A stretch of 64,000 nt of DNA, taken from the NCBI GenBank assembly GCA_019454985.1, contig JACFNF010000012.1:1-64000 (forward strand), written 5' to 3'. The notes beneath the pieces were generated by a model. The model was not told the DNA's origin. It worked only from the letters and a program-made list of their open reading frames with translations, and did no database searches. The position numbers and the translations under genes are program-made. Positions 1-9,016 of this stretch are shown here, in pieces (position 1 is the stretch's first letter; the number at the start of each line of letters is the position of its first letter). Origin of the DNA: Bacteroidales bacterium. GTDB taxonomy: Bacteria > Bacteroidota > Bacteroidia > Bacteroidales > F082.

Positions 1-17
1 CATCCCATTGATCTTTG

Positions 18-100
18 GTACTTTCCATCAAGGGAAAGTACAGCAGGAAAGGTTTTTTTTGTATGATAGAACATGGCGGCTTCGGCGTCGCTCAGCCGCC
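18..100. repeat. two adjacent inverted repeats (possible dispersed intergenic repeat or terminator)
   Basis: GTACTTTCC (18-26) pairs with GGAAAGTAC (33-41) around a 6-nt loop. GGCGGCT (75-81) pairs with AGCCGCC (94-100) around a 12-nt loop and is followed by TTT. A T8 run lies between them at about 53-60. The pair could terminate a gene lying left of the window, or be part of a repeated intergenic element. The pairing is seen directly; the role is inferred. Confidence 0.45.
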
Positions 101-380
101 TTTATACGCTCAGCCACCCTTACACGCATTGATAAGGCTTGTTTTCTTGTGCTTTTGAGGGTTCCAAGGCACAGAAAAACTTTCTTTAAAAGCGAGTTTC
201 AACTCAAGAACGAATCAACAAATCAACAACTAAACACATTAACAACTACACTTATAAACTCTCATTTTTTCTATGCTTTTATCTTTCTATGGGAGTAAAA
301 GTTATTTATCAACAACAATGTTTATGAATACATGATTGATAATGCCGGATTTTTTGATGGCCTCAAGTAACGAAACTTTT

Positions 381-388
381 TATCTTCG
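381..388 (+). promoter_or_regulatory. weak -7 box for tex
   Basis: TATCTTCG, one mismatch from the Bacteroidota TAnnTTTG -7 box, 27 nt before the tex ATG. No clear -33 element. Confidence 0.35.
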
Positions 389-415
389 CCACTGCTACAT
401 ACAAATCTCCGCCTC

Positions 416-2557
416 ATGCAGGACATCACTCATTATGCACATTTTCTTTCAAAAGAAACCGGCATCGAATACCAATACATCCGAAACACCCTGACTTTGT
501 TGTCAGAAGGCAGTACCATTCCTTTTATTGCCCGTTACCGCAAAGAAAAGACCAATTCGATGGACGAAACCGTTATCGCCACTATTCAAAAACGATGGCA
601 ACAGTTGGAAGCTTTAGGCAAACGCCGAGAGGTCATCCGGCAGTCAATAGAAGAGCAAGGCGCGTTGACGGCTGCATTGAGCGAGCAGCTTGAGAAAGCG
701 ACCACCATGCAAGAGCTCGAAGACCTTTATCTGCCCTATAAGCCAAAGCGTCGCACCCGTGCCACCATCGCCAGGGAGCGTGGCTTAGAGCCTCTGGCTC
801 AGCTTATACTAAGGCAAGATCATGGCGATCCGCAAAAGGAGGCCAACAGTTTTATCCAACCAGAGAAAGGTGTTCCCGACATTGAAACAGCCATCGAAGG
901 GGCACGCGATATTCTTGCCGAAATGGTGAACGAAGACGTGAGGGTGCGCGAGCGTTTGCGTCAGCTCTATCACCGCACTGCCATGATCGCCAGCACGGTA
1001 GTCAAAGACAAGGAAGACGAAGGGAAAACCTATCGTCAGTATTTCGACTGGTCGGAACCCTTGGCCAAAGCTCCTTCGCATCGAATTTTAGCCTTGCTTC
1101 GCGCTGAATCCGAAGGCATCCTGAAGCTCAAAATTTCTGTTGACGAAGAAAAAGCCATTGAAATGGCATCGCGTTATTGGGTCAGAAACACAACGGCCAA
1201 AGCACATCAGGTATCATTAGCCGTACACGATGCCTTCAGGCGTCTGCTCGCTCCATCGTTGGCCAATGAGATGTCAACTTTCTACAAAGAGAAAGCCGAC
1301 GAGACAGCTATCCGGGTTTTTACCGGAAATTTGCGCCAACTGCTACTAGCCCCGCCGCTCGGGCAGAAACGTGTTTTGGCAATTGACCCCGGATTTCGGA
1401 CGGGTTGCAAAATTGTGATTCTCAACGAACATGGCAATCTTCTCCACAACGATACCATTTTCCCTCATCCCCCGGAACACGAAGTGAAACAATCTGTACA
1501 GAAGCTCAAATCTTTGGTGAACGCCTACAAAGTGGAGGTGATCGCCATCGGCAACGGCACAGCCGGTCGCGAAACCGAAGATTTGGTCCGCGGCATTCCT
1601 TTCGATCGGGAGGTGATGGCCGTGATGGTAAATGAAAGCGGCGCTTCGGTCTATTCGGCCAGCAAAGTGGCACGCGATGAGTTCCCCGATTATGATGTCA
1701 CCGTAAGAGGTGCCGTGAGCATCGGTCGCCGGCTCATGGATCCCTTGGCTGAATTGGTGAAGATCGACCCCAAGTCAATCGGCGTAGGGCAGTATCAGCA
1801 CGACGTCAACCAGAAAGCCCTTCACGAAAGCTTAGTGATGACGGTGGAGAGTTGTGTGAATGCCGTAGGTGTTGACCTGAACACAGCCAGCGAGCAGTTG
1901 CTCTCGTATGTGAGCGGCGTGGGCCCGCAACTTGCAGCTAATATCATTGCCCACCGGACGAAGATTGGCGGCTTTCGCAACCGTCAACAGTTGCTCGAGG
2001 TGAATCGTCTGGGGCAGAAAGCTTTTGAGCAAAGCGCCGGATTTCTCCGCATCCATGGAGGTGATAGCCCATTAGATGCCAGTGCAGTACATCCTGAAAG
2101 CTATGAAGTTGTCAATCAGATAGCCAAACAACTTCACGAGAGTGTGGACGGACTTATTGGCAACAAAAAAGTTCGCCATCTGGTGAATGAAAGCGATTTC
2201 ATTACCCCCGACTGTGGAGCTGCCACCCTCCGCGACATCCTTTTGGAGCTTGAAAAGCCCGGACGTGACCCCCGGCAGCAATTTGAGCAGTTCTCGTTTG
2301 CCGGGAACATTCGCTCTATCTTCGATCTCAAAGAAGGCATGGTGCTCGATGGAGTGATCACCAACATCACTGCGTTTGGAGCTTTTGTTGATATCGGTGT
2401 GCATCAGGACGGGTTGGTACATGTGAGTCAGATGGCCAACCGATATGTGCGCGACCCCAACGAAGTGGTTCGTCTCAACCAAAGGGTAAAGGTAAAAGTA
2501 CTTCAGGTGGATACCGATCGCAAACGTATCAACCTGAGTATGAAGATAGATTCTTAA
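416..2557 (+). CDS. tex: Tex family RNA-binding transcription accessory protein
   Basis: A 713-residue protein with the complete Tex architecture. A helical N-terminal Tex domain comes first. It is followed by a YqgF/RNase H-like fold opening with VLAIDPGFRTG near residue 320, helix-hairpin-helix segments (YVSGVGPQLAANI, about 500-520), and a C-terminal S1 RNA-binding domain from about residue 640 (GMVLDGVITNITAFGAFVDIG). Tex proteins bind nucleic acid and act on transcription; their precise role outside model species is unsettled. Length is normal for the family. The ATG at 416 gives the usual Tex N-terminus. The gene ends 13 bp from the convergent S37 peptidase gene with no hairpin between them, so the two transcripts probably overlap. 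Confidence 0.95.
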   Translation: MQDITHYAHFLSKETGIEYQYIRNTLTLLSEGSTIPFIARYRKEKTNSMDETVIATIQKRWQQLEALGKRREVIRQSIEEQGALTAALSEQLEKATTMQELEDLYLPYKPKRRTRATIARERGLEPLAQLILRQDHGDPQKEANSFIQPEKGVPDIETAIEGARDILAEMVNEDVRVRERLRQLYHRTAMIASTVVKDKEDEGKTYRQYFDWSEPLAKAPSHRILALLRAESEGILKLKISVDEEKAIEMASRYWVRNTTAKAHQVSLAVHDAFRRLLAPSLANEMSTFYKEKADETAIRVFTGNLRQLLLAPPLGQKRVLAIDPGFRTGCKIVILNEHGNLLHNDTIFPHPPEHEVKQSVQKLKSLVNAYKVEVIAIGNGTAGRETEDLVRGIPFDREVMAVMVNESGASVYSASKVARDEFPDYDVTVRGAVSIGRRLMDPLAELVKIDPKSIGVGQYQHDVNQKALHESLVMTVESCVNAVGVDLNTASEQLLSYVSGVGPQLAANIIAHRTKIGGFRNRQQLLEVNRLGQKAFEQSAGFLRIHGGDSPLDASAVHPESYEVVNQIAKQLHESVDGLIGNKKVRHLVNESDFITPDCGAATLRDILLELEKPGRDPRQQFEQFSFAGNIRSIFDLKEGMVLDGVITNITAFGAFVDIGVHQDGLVHVSQMANRYVRDPNEVVRLNQRVKVKVLQVDTDRKRINLSMKIDS

Positions 2558-2570
2558 GAACGAAACGAAC

Positions 2571-3884
2571 TTATGGTGTTGATCCGGCAGGCTCGTAACC
2601 AACCCAGTTTTTGAGGGTTTGCAATGCTTTTTCGCGGGTCTCGCTGTCGAAATGACGTAAACGTGTGGCATGCGAACCACCCTGAAGAACCAGTTTCAGC
2701 GCATTGGTTTTGTGGCCGGGCTGCACCGCCGTTGATGCCCAGGCATCGTACCCACCATAAACATAAAGGATATTGTTTCCAGATTTTTTAAGCCAACGGT
2801 TTACCTTACGGCTTAAAGCCGGATGGTAGTGCGCCTCGACACCTTCGGGTAAGGTATGCCGGAAAGAAGGTTTATCAACGAGGTGAAGCAGTTGTCCGAA
2901 AGGTTTTGTTTCGTATGAATAGAATCCCATTTCGGTGAGCGCCTGATAGAAAAACGGCTGCATGTCATTGATGCTTTCATCCTCAAAGAAATCGTATCCT
3001 GCCGCAGCTATGAAAGCTTTGAAAATCTCATTGGCATCGCCACCCGGCTCAGGAAGATTTTCACAACCCATCGGGAGCCACTGCCAATAGGCAAAGCCCC
3101 ATTCCAGCACATTGTATTCAAAAGCCTTTTCGATGCCGCCAACTTTGTTGAAAGTCATCCCTCTTTTTTGGGTAGAATCGGCAAACATCGGCAAAAAGAT
3201 GTTGCGTCGGCTGAGGACGTCCTTTTGCAAAGCAAGTAGTTTTTGGCGACATGGCGCTGTAGCCACCGTGTCTTTGAAATGATAAACCCTTTTGTCGGCA
3301 ACAGAAAAATTGAGCGGCGCCACATAAGGTACAGATGCGGTCACATCATCGGGATAAAAATAGCGGTAGTACAAGGTCGTTTGTCCGCCTTTGCTGATTC
3401 CGGTACTCACCCAGGCTTTCGGATAGATGGCTTTAAGGGTTTGATTTACGTGATGGAGATCGGCCGTAGCATTTTGCAGATTGAGTTGTTTCCATTGAAG
3501 AGGCTCGGGTTTGCTTTTGCCAAAATAACGATGTTCAACCACCACAAGATTGGCATCTAAGGCCACTGCAATCTCTTCATCATAATTAGGCCAAAAGGCA
3601 TAATCGGCAGCATAGCCCTCGGTCACCATCACCGTTGGCCGGTCATAACCTCTATGACGCAGAATAATGCGTTGTTTGAAATGTTGTCCGGAGGGGTTGG
3701 AGTGATCAACAGCCTGATCGAGTAACAGCTCATAGGCCGCTTCGTAGCGTTGAGATTTGAACTCGATGGGTCGGATACTGTCGAAGCCCAATTGTTTCAA
3801 ATGCTGTTCCAGCTCGGTATTGCTGGCCGTAATATTCCAAAAAGACAGGATAAACAGAAATAGAAATAGAAATTTCGGACGCAT
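2571..3884 (-). CDS. exported S37-family (PS-10 type) serine peptidase
   Basis: A 437-residue alpha/beta-hydrolase-type protein with an N-terminal signal peptide (residues 1-20, LFLFLFILSFW core). The nucleophile elbow G-I-S-K-G-G places the catalytic Ser at residue 164. The preceding VVEHRYFGKS and following YRYFYPDDV segments are typical of the tripeptidyl aminopeptidase families S28/S37, here closest to PS-10/S37. Expected role: release of short peptides from protein N-termini in the periplasm or outside the cell, supporting amino-acid fermentation. No T9SS tail and no lipobox, so a periplasmic location is likely. It lies downstream of the T9SS protein at 3981-5861 but behind a strong terminator hairpin (3920-3960), so it is probably transcribed separately. 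Confidence 0.85.
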   Translation of the reverse strand: MRPKFLFLFLFILSFWNITASNTELEQHLKQLGFDSIRPIEFKSQRYEAAYELLLDQAVDHSNPSGQHFKQRIILRHRGYDRPTVMVTEGYAADYAFWPNYDEEIAVALDANLVVVEHRYFGKSKPEPLQWKQLNLQNATADLHHVNQTLKAIYPKAWVSTGISKGGQTTLYYRYFYPDDVTASVPYVAPLNFSVADKRVYHFKDTVATAPCRQKLLALQKDVLSRRNIFLPMFADSTQKRGMTFNKVGGIEKAFEYNVLEWGFAYWQWLPMGCENLPEPGGDANEIFKAFIAAAGYDFFEDESINDMQPFFYQALTEMGFYSYETKPFGQLLHLVDKPSFRHTLPEGVEAHYHPALSRKVNRWLKKSGNNILYVYGGYDAWASTAVQPGHKTNALKLVLQGGSHATRLRHFDSETREKALQTLKNWVGYEPAGSTP

Positions 3885-3919
3885 AATGTGGATGATTTAA
3901 TGTCGCAAAATAATAAAAA

Positions 3920-3960
3920 AATGCGATAGAACCATTCCTCGCGAACAGTTCTATCGCATT
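3920..3960 (-). terminator. rho-independent terminator after the 3981-5861 gene
   Basis: A perfect 13-bp stem, AATGCGATAGAAC (3920-3932) with GTTCTATCGCATT (3948-3960), and a 15-nt loop. Read on the minus strand it is followed directly by a T-rich run, and it lies 21 bp past the stop of the T9SS gene. Confidence 0.8.
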
Positions 3961-3980
3961 CATTCAGAGCTAAGGTTGAA

Positions 3981-5861
3981 TTATTTTGCAATCATCAGTT
4001 TTTGAACAAACGATTGTCCTTCAGACTGCAATCTGAGCATATAGGTTCCGTTGCGCAGGTTTTCGGTACTCAGTTTCACCAGTTGGGTTCCGCCGAATGA
4101 CTGGCTAACTTCCTTACTGAGAACGGTTTTTCCCATAATGTCAACGAGTTGAAGTTCAACAATACCTTTGGACGGCATATCGAACACCACGTTCACTTCG
4201 TCTTTTGCCGGATTGGGATACAAGCTGAAATTGATTTCGTTTTTCTGCTGTTCGTTCACATTCACATAGTGGCTGATGACATTTGTAGCGTTGAGGATTT
4301 CACCCGTCACGTCATTTCTCAGGAAGCCGATGAAATTCAGTTTCTCAAAACGCCAGGCTTCGGGGATTTCCACGGTATAGGCGTAGGTATGGATTTCATT
4401 GGCAGCGATGGGACTTGGCAAGCTACCTTCGGTGCCGAAAGGAGTGTCGAGAATGGTGCGGGCCACGTGGTCGTAGTGCATCTCAGCGGCAGGGACGGGT
4501 GAAGGCAAGCTTTCGTACCCGCACATCGGGCCATATGCGCCACCAGCGTATGCATTTGCCTGATTCCACTGCGAAGTTGTTCCCCAAAGGCTGTCTTCGG
4601 TGATGATCACGCCAAAACGGAGAAGGTCGCTCGCATCGGCAACGAATTCTGAGCGAAGATCAAAAGTAGCGGTGCGGGTAACAGCATCCCAGTTGAAATT
4701 AACGATATCAATGCTGGCAGGGCTGATGACATTGATTCTTCTGTTATAGGCCTGCTCAAGCTCTAATGGATCGGACTCGCCAGCTGTACGGTCGGAAGTA
4801 CATTGCGGATAACCCATGAAACCGGGGATAATATTTCCCATATTGCTGTCGTAAGGGGCATATACCATGGGGTCGCCATTGTGAACGGCAACGCCAATCC
4901 AGGTGTCCGGGTAAGTTTCGGCCATGATGCCCATGAAGCAGGTTCCTCTGACGCACCACGGACACCAGGTTCCGGTAGCTTCTTCGGCAAGAACACGTTT
5001 GGCGGGAATAAACGGAACAACATAGACTGTTTTTGTAATGGAGTTGTTGTCGGGGTTGAGGTCGTTACCGCCATTCACATTACTGATGGTCGTCTCAATT
5101 GAATATCCTTTGATTTCTGTCAGGGTGAAAGGTACGGAATGGGTGAAATCATAAGTTCCGCCAATGGGAATATTGAGGCCGGTAAATTCGGAAGCGACAG
5201 GGGTACCACCATCAATCGAATACGAAACGGTGAATGAGTTAATCGGCGAGATACCTTCGTTTCCGATCGTTCCTTTCAATGTTGTGGATTCATTTACAGC
5301 AACATATGGACTTACATCCACTTTCATCAAGGCTGCATCAAGTTGGAGTGGAATATAAACCTTTACATCGTCAATGTACCAGTAGTTCACATTGTAGAGG
5401 TTACCAGTGATATAGAGGCAGAACTGAACATTATCCTGTCCGTTGGCTCCGCCCACATCAAGCATTTTTTGTTCCGGCCCAACCGAGTTGTTGGGTGTCA
5501 TTTCCCAAAGCACAGTCCAGTCACCCGTTCCCACGCGGTAAGCAGCACCGATTTTGGGTCCTAAGGTGTAGATATCGTAATAGTGCCTAAAAGAAAAGGT
5601 AACACCTGTCTGTCCGCTGAGGTTAATGGCAGGGGTAATCAGGCGTGAGGTTGTGTTCTGGTTGATCCAGCTAAATTTGGCTTCGGCAGCCAGACCGCCG
5701 GCATTGTTCGACTGGCTTTTCGACCATTGTCCTGGAACACCGTCACGGGTCCAGCCGTCAGGCGGGAACACCCCGTTAAAATCTTCATTCAAGAAGCTTT
5801 GTGCATTGATACCCAATGAGATGATAAGCATCATTGCGGCAAGAAGTAGATTTTTCCTCAT
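3981..5861 (-). CDS. T9SS type A cargo: choice-of-anchor J domain plus Omp28-like thioredoxin-fold domain
   Basis: A 626-residue exported protein. Order: signal peptide (1-20); a choice-of-anchor-J-like beta-sandwich (about 22-170, FNGVFPPDGWTRDG ... INYWYIDDVKVY-like ending); an Ig-like/CARDB-type segment (about 175-285); an Omp28-related domain with the redox motif C300-P-W-C303 (EEATGTWCPWCVRG); and a C-terminal type A sorting domain (NFSLYPNPAKDEVNVVF ... NGTYMLRLQ ... QKLMIAK). The tail targets it for export by the type IX system and surface attachment or release. The CxxC suggests thiol-disulfide or thioredoxin-like chemistry, but this is inferred. It is a tandem paralog of the gene at 6174-8291. 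The start is preceded by GATTGATTTGAA (5868-5879), also found before the sigma gene. Confidence 0.85.
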   Translation of the reverse strand: MRKNLLLAAMMLIISLGINAQSFLNEDFNGVFPPDGWTRDGVPGQWSKSQSNNAGGLAAEAKFSWINQNTTSRLITPAINLSGQTGVTFSFRHYYDIYTLGPKIGAAYRVGTGDWTVLWEMTPNNSVGPEQKMLDVGGANGQDNVQFCLYITGNLYNVNYWYIDDVKVYIPLQLDAALMKVDVSPYVAVNESTTLKGTIGNEGISPINSFTVSYSIDGGTPVASEFTGLNIPIGGTYDFTHSVPFTLTEIKGYSIETTISNVNGGNDLNPDNNSITKTVYVVPFIPAKRVLAEEATGTWCPWCVRGTCFMGIMAETYPDTWIGVAVHNGDPMVYAPYDSNMGNIIPGFMGYPQCTSDRTAGESDPLELEQAYNRRINVISPASIDIVNFNWDAVTRTATFDLRSEFVADASDLLRFGVIITEDSLWGTTSQWNQANAYAGGAYGPMCGYESLPSPVPAAEMHYDHVARTILDTPFGTEGSLPSPIAANEIHTYAYTVEIPEAWRFEKLNFIGFLRNDVTGEILNATNVISHYVNVNEQQKNEINFSLYPNPAKDEVNVVFDMPSKGIVELQLVDIMGKTVLSKEVSQSFGGTQLVKLSTENLRNGTYMLRLQSEGQSFVQKLMIAK

Positions 5862-6173
5862 AATTTAGATTGATTTGAATGGTTAAAAAATGGATATGTA
5901 AAAATAAAAGAAAAACCAACGTTAAACGCAGTTTCCCTTATTTTATCTTCAATATTTTGATAATTTCTGACATGGTTAAATATCTTATTGAGAAAGATTT
6001 GGGCAAAAGCACCCCGAAAACCAATGAGCAAGCTAACAGCGAAAAAAGTATTTTGATTTCTTGTTTATAATTCATGAGATATTATCCAAAAGGAAAATAG
6101 TCGTTTGAAAAACGTGATAAACGAAAGAACCGCCCCTTTCGGGGCGGTCTCAAACAACCAAAACTTATGAAAA
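5862..6173. other. intergenic region between the two T9SS paralogs
   Basis: About 310 bp. It holds a terminator (6129-6148) for the upstream minus-strand gene and the presumed promoter region of the 5861 gene. A 63-codon plus-strand frame at 5879-6070 has no recognisable features and is lysine/AT-driven; I do not call it a gene. I found no clear TAnnTTTG box on the minus strand here. Confidence 0.5.
6129..6148 (-). terminator. terminator after the 6174-8291 gene
   Basis: ACCGCCCC (6129-6136), loop TTTC, GGGGCGGT (6141-6148): an 8-bp GC-rich stem 25 bp past the stop codon. On the minus strand it is followed by TTCTTTCGTTT, a moderate T-rich tail. Confidence 0.75.
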
Positions 6174-8291
6174 CTAATTATTTACAATTAAACGTGAAGT
6201 CTTTACGGTATTTCCTGTTTGCAATTTTACCAAATAGGCGCCGGCAGTAATTCCGGCAGTATTCCAACGGATGGTATGCATGCCATTGGCCATTTCGCCG
6301 TTATGAATCATGCTCACCATGCGGCCGCTCAAGTCGTGGATGCTCAGCGTCACATTTCCGGCATTTGCCTGATAGAATCGGATTTCAAGATTACCATTGG
6401 CTGGGTTAGGGCTGATGCCTGCAAAACCGGTTTCGGTTTCCTGAACGCCAACATGTATTCCGGTTTCAAAGACGACTGAAGAAGCCGGAGTTACAACGCC
6501 GCTTGCATTTTGCACTTCAGCAACAGCCAATTCGTATTGTGTGAAAGAATCCAGCAATCCGTCGGGGTTAACAGTAATAGTGGTTTTGTCATCGCTGATG
6601 GTAGCCACAAACGGATGATCTGCTCCGTTCACCTTTTTCAGTGTAACCAAACTTCCAACGTTGGCATTGGTGATTTCTGCGCCACCAACCATAAATACAG
6701 GCATATTGAAAGTGATATGCAAGTCAACTTCGGTGGTGATGCCGGTGGCTCCATTTACGGGGTCAAAGCTGACGGTTGCCGGCAAGGCAGCACCTTCCGT
6801 ACTATATGCGCTATTGAAAACATATTTGGTAGCATTGTCCTGAACAAACACAACAGCAACCAGATCGTCCATTTCTTCTACGTGGGTGGTGGACATGTTG
6901 TGGGTAAAATTGAATGTAGTTGGAACGCCGCCTTCGAGAGTAGTTGTCGTACCGTTTGCATCGGGCATCATTTTCATCATCACGTGATGGAATGAAGTTT
7001 CGCCATTGCTGGCGACGTTGCCTGTGGTTAACTTTTCAATAAATACAACATGCACCGTAACATTCGAAAGTGTAACATAGGGAGTAATCTGCGCAGAAAC
7101 GCTGAAATTGTCTCCATCCACATTATGAGTTGCAACGATGTTAACGAAGGCAGGGTCGGCCATCGCAGTGTTATAGGCATTGTTAACAGCAGGAGAAGTA
7201 GTTGAAACATTCAGACCTTCAACAAAAAGCATAGGAACAGCATTGACTCCGTAAAACATACGACGAACACCACCTTCAGCAGTATAATAGGGGTCGCCGG
7301 TGCCAGGCCAGTTCATCTGATATTTAATCAATCCGATATTTTCGCCATTATTTGCAATAAATGGGTTAAACACCGAATTGTTGAACGAGGCACAAGGAGC
7401 ACAGGTTGAGCTGGTAAATTCTTCAAACAATGGACGACGTTGCATAGTCTGGGTAGGAATACCAATCGTTTTTTGGATCATGTCATTTGCCGGATTGTCG
7501 TCCTGTGCCACACCATTCACGTTTGAAACCCAAACTTTGAGCGTGTGCATTCCTGGAGGAGGATTCAAAGTCTGGTTGCAGGTATAGGTAAAAGTGTTGT
7601 CGGTGGCAAGATTCAGCCCCGAGTAGTTCGTCGTATTGGTAGTACCGTCATTCAGCGACCAATTTACATCAAATGAATTGATTGCGGTGAGTCCTTCGTT
7701 GATCACCTTACCTGTAACATTCTTCTGTCCATTAAAGTAGCTGGGCACATTTACAGTTTGAAGTCCTGCATCTAAGTTTTTACGTTTGAACACCTTCACA
7801 TTGTCAATGTACAGATAGTCAATATTGTAAAGGTTTCCCGACAGATAAAAACAGAATTGAAAACCAGGCTGTCCAACATTGGTAAGCTCAACAGTTTTCA
7901 GCATGGGTCCCTGGTTGCCGGTGGGAGTTACCGACCAAGCCACTTCCCAGTCGCCAGTACCAAAGCGTTTTGCAACTCCAAAGGTCACACCGTTAGCATA
8001 ATAATCAAAGAAATAATTAAAGGTGAGTGTAACGTTACTTTCGCCCGCAAGATCAACAACAGGTGAAATGAACCGTGTGGTTGTATTTTGATTCACGTAG
8101 GTAAACTTCAGCTCAGGCGAAGTGCCTCCGGCTGTTGCCGTTGCGCTCTTAGCCCATTGGTTTACAACTCCCTCACGCGTCCAGCCTTCCGGAGGGAAAG
8201 TGCTGCCGCTGAAATCTTCAAAAAGGAAAGTTTGCCCAAAAGTGAAATGAGCAAACAACATTGCTGCAATAAAGGTAAAAATCCGTTTCAT
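6174..8291 (-). CDS. T9SS type A cargo: choice-of-anchor J, Omp28-like CxxC domain, SbsA-type Ig-like domain
   Basis: A 705-residue paralog of the downstream gene. Signal peptide 1-19; choice-of-anchor-J-like domain sharing the FPPEGWTREG and YVNQNTTTRFISP words with its neighbour; CARDB/Ig-like segment (about 170-280); Omp28-like domain with C297-A-P-C300 (FEEFTSSTCAPCASFN); an added SbsA-type Ig-like domain (about 520-610, PVNGATGITTEVDLHITF ... LDSFTQYELAV); and a C-terminal type A sorting domain (ISPNPANGNLEIRFY ... AGAYLVKLQ ... SRLIVNN). Likely secreted through T9SS to the cell surface. The CxxC is conserved in position with the paralog although the two middle residues differ (PW against AP). 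It follows the ECF sigma gene by 27 bp and is probably co-transcribed with it. Confidence 0.85.
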   Translation of the reverse strand: MKRIFTFIAAMLFAHFTFGQTFLFEDFSGSTFPPEGWTREGVVNQWAKSATATAGGTSPELKFTYVNQNTTTRFISPVVDLAGESNVTLTFNYFFDYYANGVTFGVAKRFGTGDWEVAWSVTPTGNQGPMLKTVELTNVGQPGFQFCFYLSGNLYNIDYLYIDNVKVFKRKNLDAGLQTVNVPSYFNGQKNVTGKVINEGLTAINSFDVNWSLNDGTTNTTNYSGLNLATDNTFTYTCNQTLNPPPGMHTLKVWVSNVNGVAQDDNPANDMIQKTIGIPTQTMQRRPLFEEFTSSTCAPCASFNNSVFNPFIANNGENIGLIKYQMNWPGTGDPYYTAEGGVRRMFYGVNAVPMLFVEGLNVSTTSPAVNNAYNTAMADPAFVNIVATHNVDGDNFSVSAQITPYVTLSNVTVHVVFIEKLTTGNVASNGETSFHHVMMKMMPDANGTTTTLEGGVPTTFNFTHNMSTTHVEEMDDLVAVVFVQDNATKYVFNSAYSTEGAALPATVSFDPVNGATGITTEVDLHITFNMPVFMVGGAEITNANVGSLVTLKKVNGADHPFVATISDDKTTITVNPDGLLDSFTQYELAVAEVQNASGVVTPASSVVFETGIHVGVQETETGFAGISPNPANGNLEIRFYQANAGNVTLSIHDLSGRMVSMIHNGEMANGMHTIRWNTAGITAGAYLVKLQTGNTVKTSRLIVNN

Positions 8292-8318
8292 AAAATTGAT
8301 TGTGTTTGGTGAATAAAA

Positions 8319-8882
8319 CTATGCTGTTTGTAAAATCTCATGTTTGAAAACACTTGGCTCAAGTTTTCGCTGAAGCTGGTCTTTCGCCCGCATTAATTGC
8401 GACTTGGAGGTATTGACCGATATGGCGAGCATCTGGCCTATTTCCTTATGATTAAAACCCTCGATGGCATTGAGTCTGAAAACCTGATGATAGCCTTTGG
8501 GCAACGTATTCACGATCCCCATCAGATCGTTGTAAAACAAACCGGCTGTCACCGTCATTTCAGGTACCACATCGTCAGGCATATATGACAGTTCACTTTC
8601 GGAGAACGAAATCTTTTTCTTTTTATAAAAGTTAAAGGCAGTCGTAATCATGATACGTCTCAGCCATCCCTCAAACGAGCCATAGTTTCGGAAATCGGCT
8701 AAATATCGAAACGCCTTAATAAAGCCCTCCTGAAGAATATCTTCGGCATCCCATGAGCTGCGTGCATAACGACGGCAAAGTGGAACTAAACGCGGAGCAA
8801 ACAACTCATATAGCCTGAATTGAGCCTGACGGTCATTGTTCAGGCATGCTTCAATCAGGTTTTTTTCCTCCATTATTTCCAT
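8319..8882 (-). CDS. ECF-type RNA polymerase sigma-70 factor
   Basis: A 187-residue sigma factor with region 2 (DAEDILQEGFIKAFRYLADF, then GSFEGWLRRI, about residues 45-80) and region 4 helix-turn-helix (LPKGYHQVFRLNAIEGFNHKEIGQMLAIS, about 125-155). No anti-sigma gene lies beside it. The next gene, 27 bp downstream, encodes a T9SS cargo protein, so the pair probably form one transcript. In Bacteroidota such stand-alone ECF factors can control envelope and T9SS genes; that link is inferred here. An alternative ATG three codons in (8873) would remove MEI. Upstream lie two near-identical GATTGATTT elements and an inverted repeat. Confidence 0.9.
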   Translation of the reverse strand: MEIMEEKNLIEACLNNDRQAQFRLYELFAPRLVPLCRRYARSSWDAEDILQEGFIKAFRYLADFRNYGSFEGWLRRIMITTAFNFYKKKKISFSESELSYMPDDVVPEMTVTAGLFYNDLMGIVNTLPKGYHQVFRLNAIEGFNHKEIGQMLAISVNTSKSQLMRAKDQLQRKLEPSVFKHEILQTA

Positions 8883-8896
8883 TTACCGATTTTTCA

Positions 8897-9016
8897 GATT
8901 GATTTAAAAACTACGATCACAAACAAAACAATCAACACCATATATAATAATATAACGAATTTACTTTTGATTGATTTGAAAGTAAAACGTGTTTGCATAA
9001 CCAAATTTCAAAAATA
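8897..9016 (-). promoter_or_regulatory. putative control region of the ECF sigma gene
   Basis: On the minus strand TATTTTTG (9009-9016) matches TAnnTTTG. Between it and the ATG lie an 8-bp inverted repeat (8960-8986) overlapping GATTGATTTGAA (8969-8980), and a second copy GATTGATTTAAA (8897-8908). The exact 12-mer recurs just before the T9SS gene start at 5868-5879. It could be an autoregulatory element or only an AT-rich leader word. Confidence 0.35.

Larger units (their letters stand above)
1..415. other. intergenic region upstream of tex, no supported gene
   Basis: No convincing gene. An open frame at 8-298 has no family resemblance, is rich in Arg/Ser/Phe low-complexity stretches and crosses two hairpins, so I read it as non-coding. 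The region holds two inverted repeats (18-41 and 75-100), then an AT-rich stretch with many short AACAA-like words, and finally the presumed tex promoter around 381-388. The left part may belong to a dispersed intergenic repeat, but only one copy is visible here. Confidence 0.5.

Noticed and set aside
8..298. 96-codon plus-strand frame at the left edge
   Set aside because: Covers two hairpins, has odd Arg/Phe-rich composition and no recognisable domain; better explained as non-coding.
2072..2680. 202-codon minus-strand frame
   Set aside because: Lies antisense to the conserved S1 and HhH parts of tex, with no features of its own.
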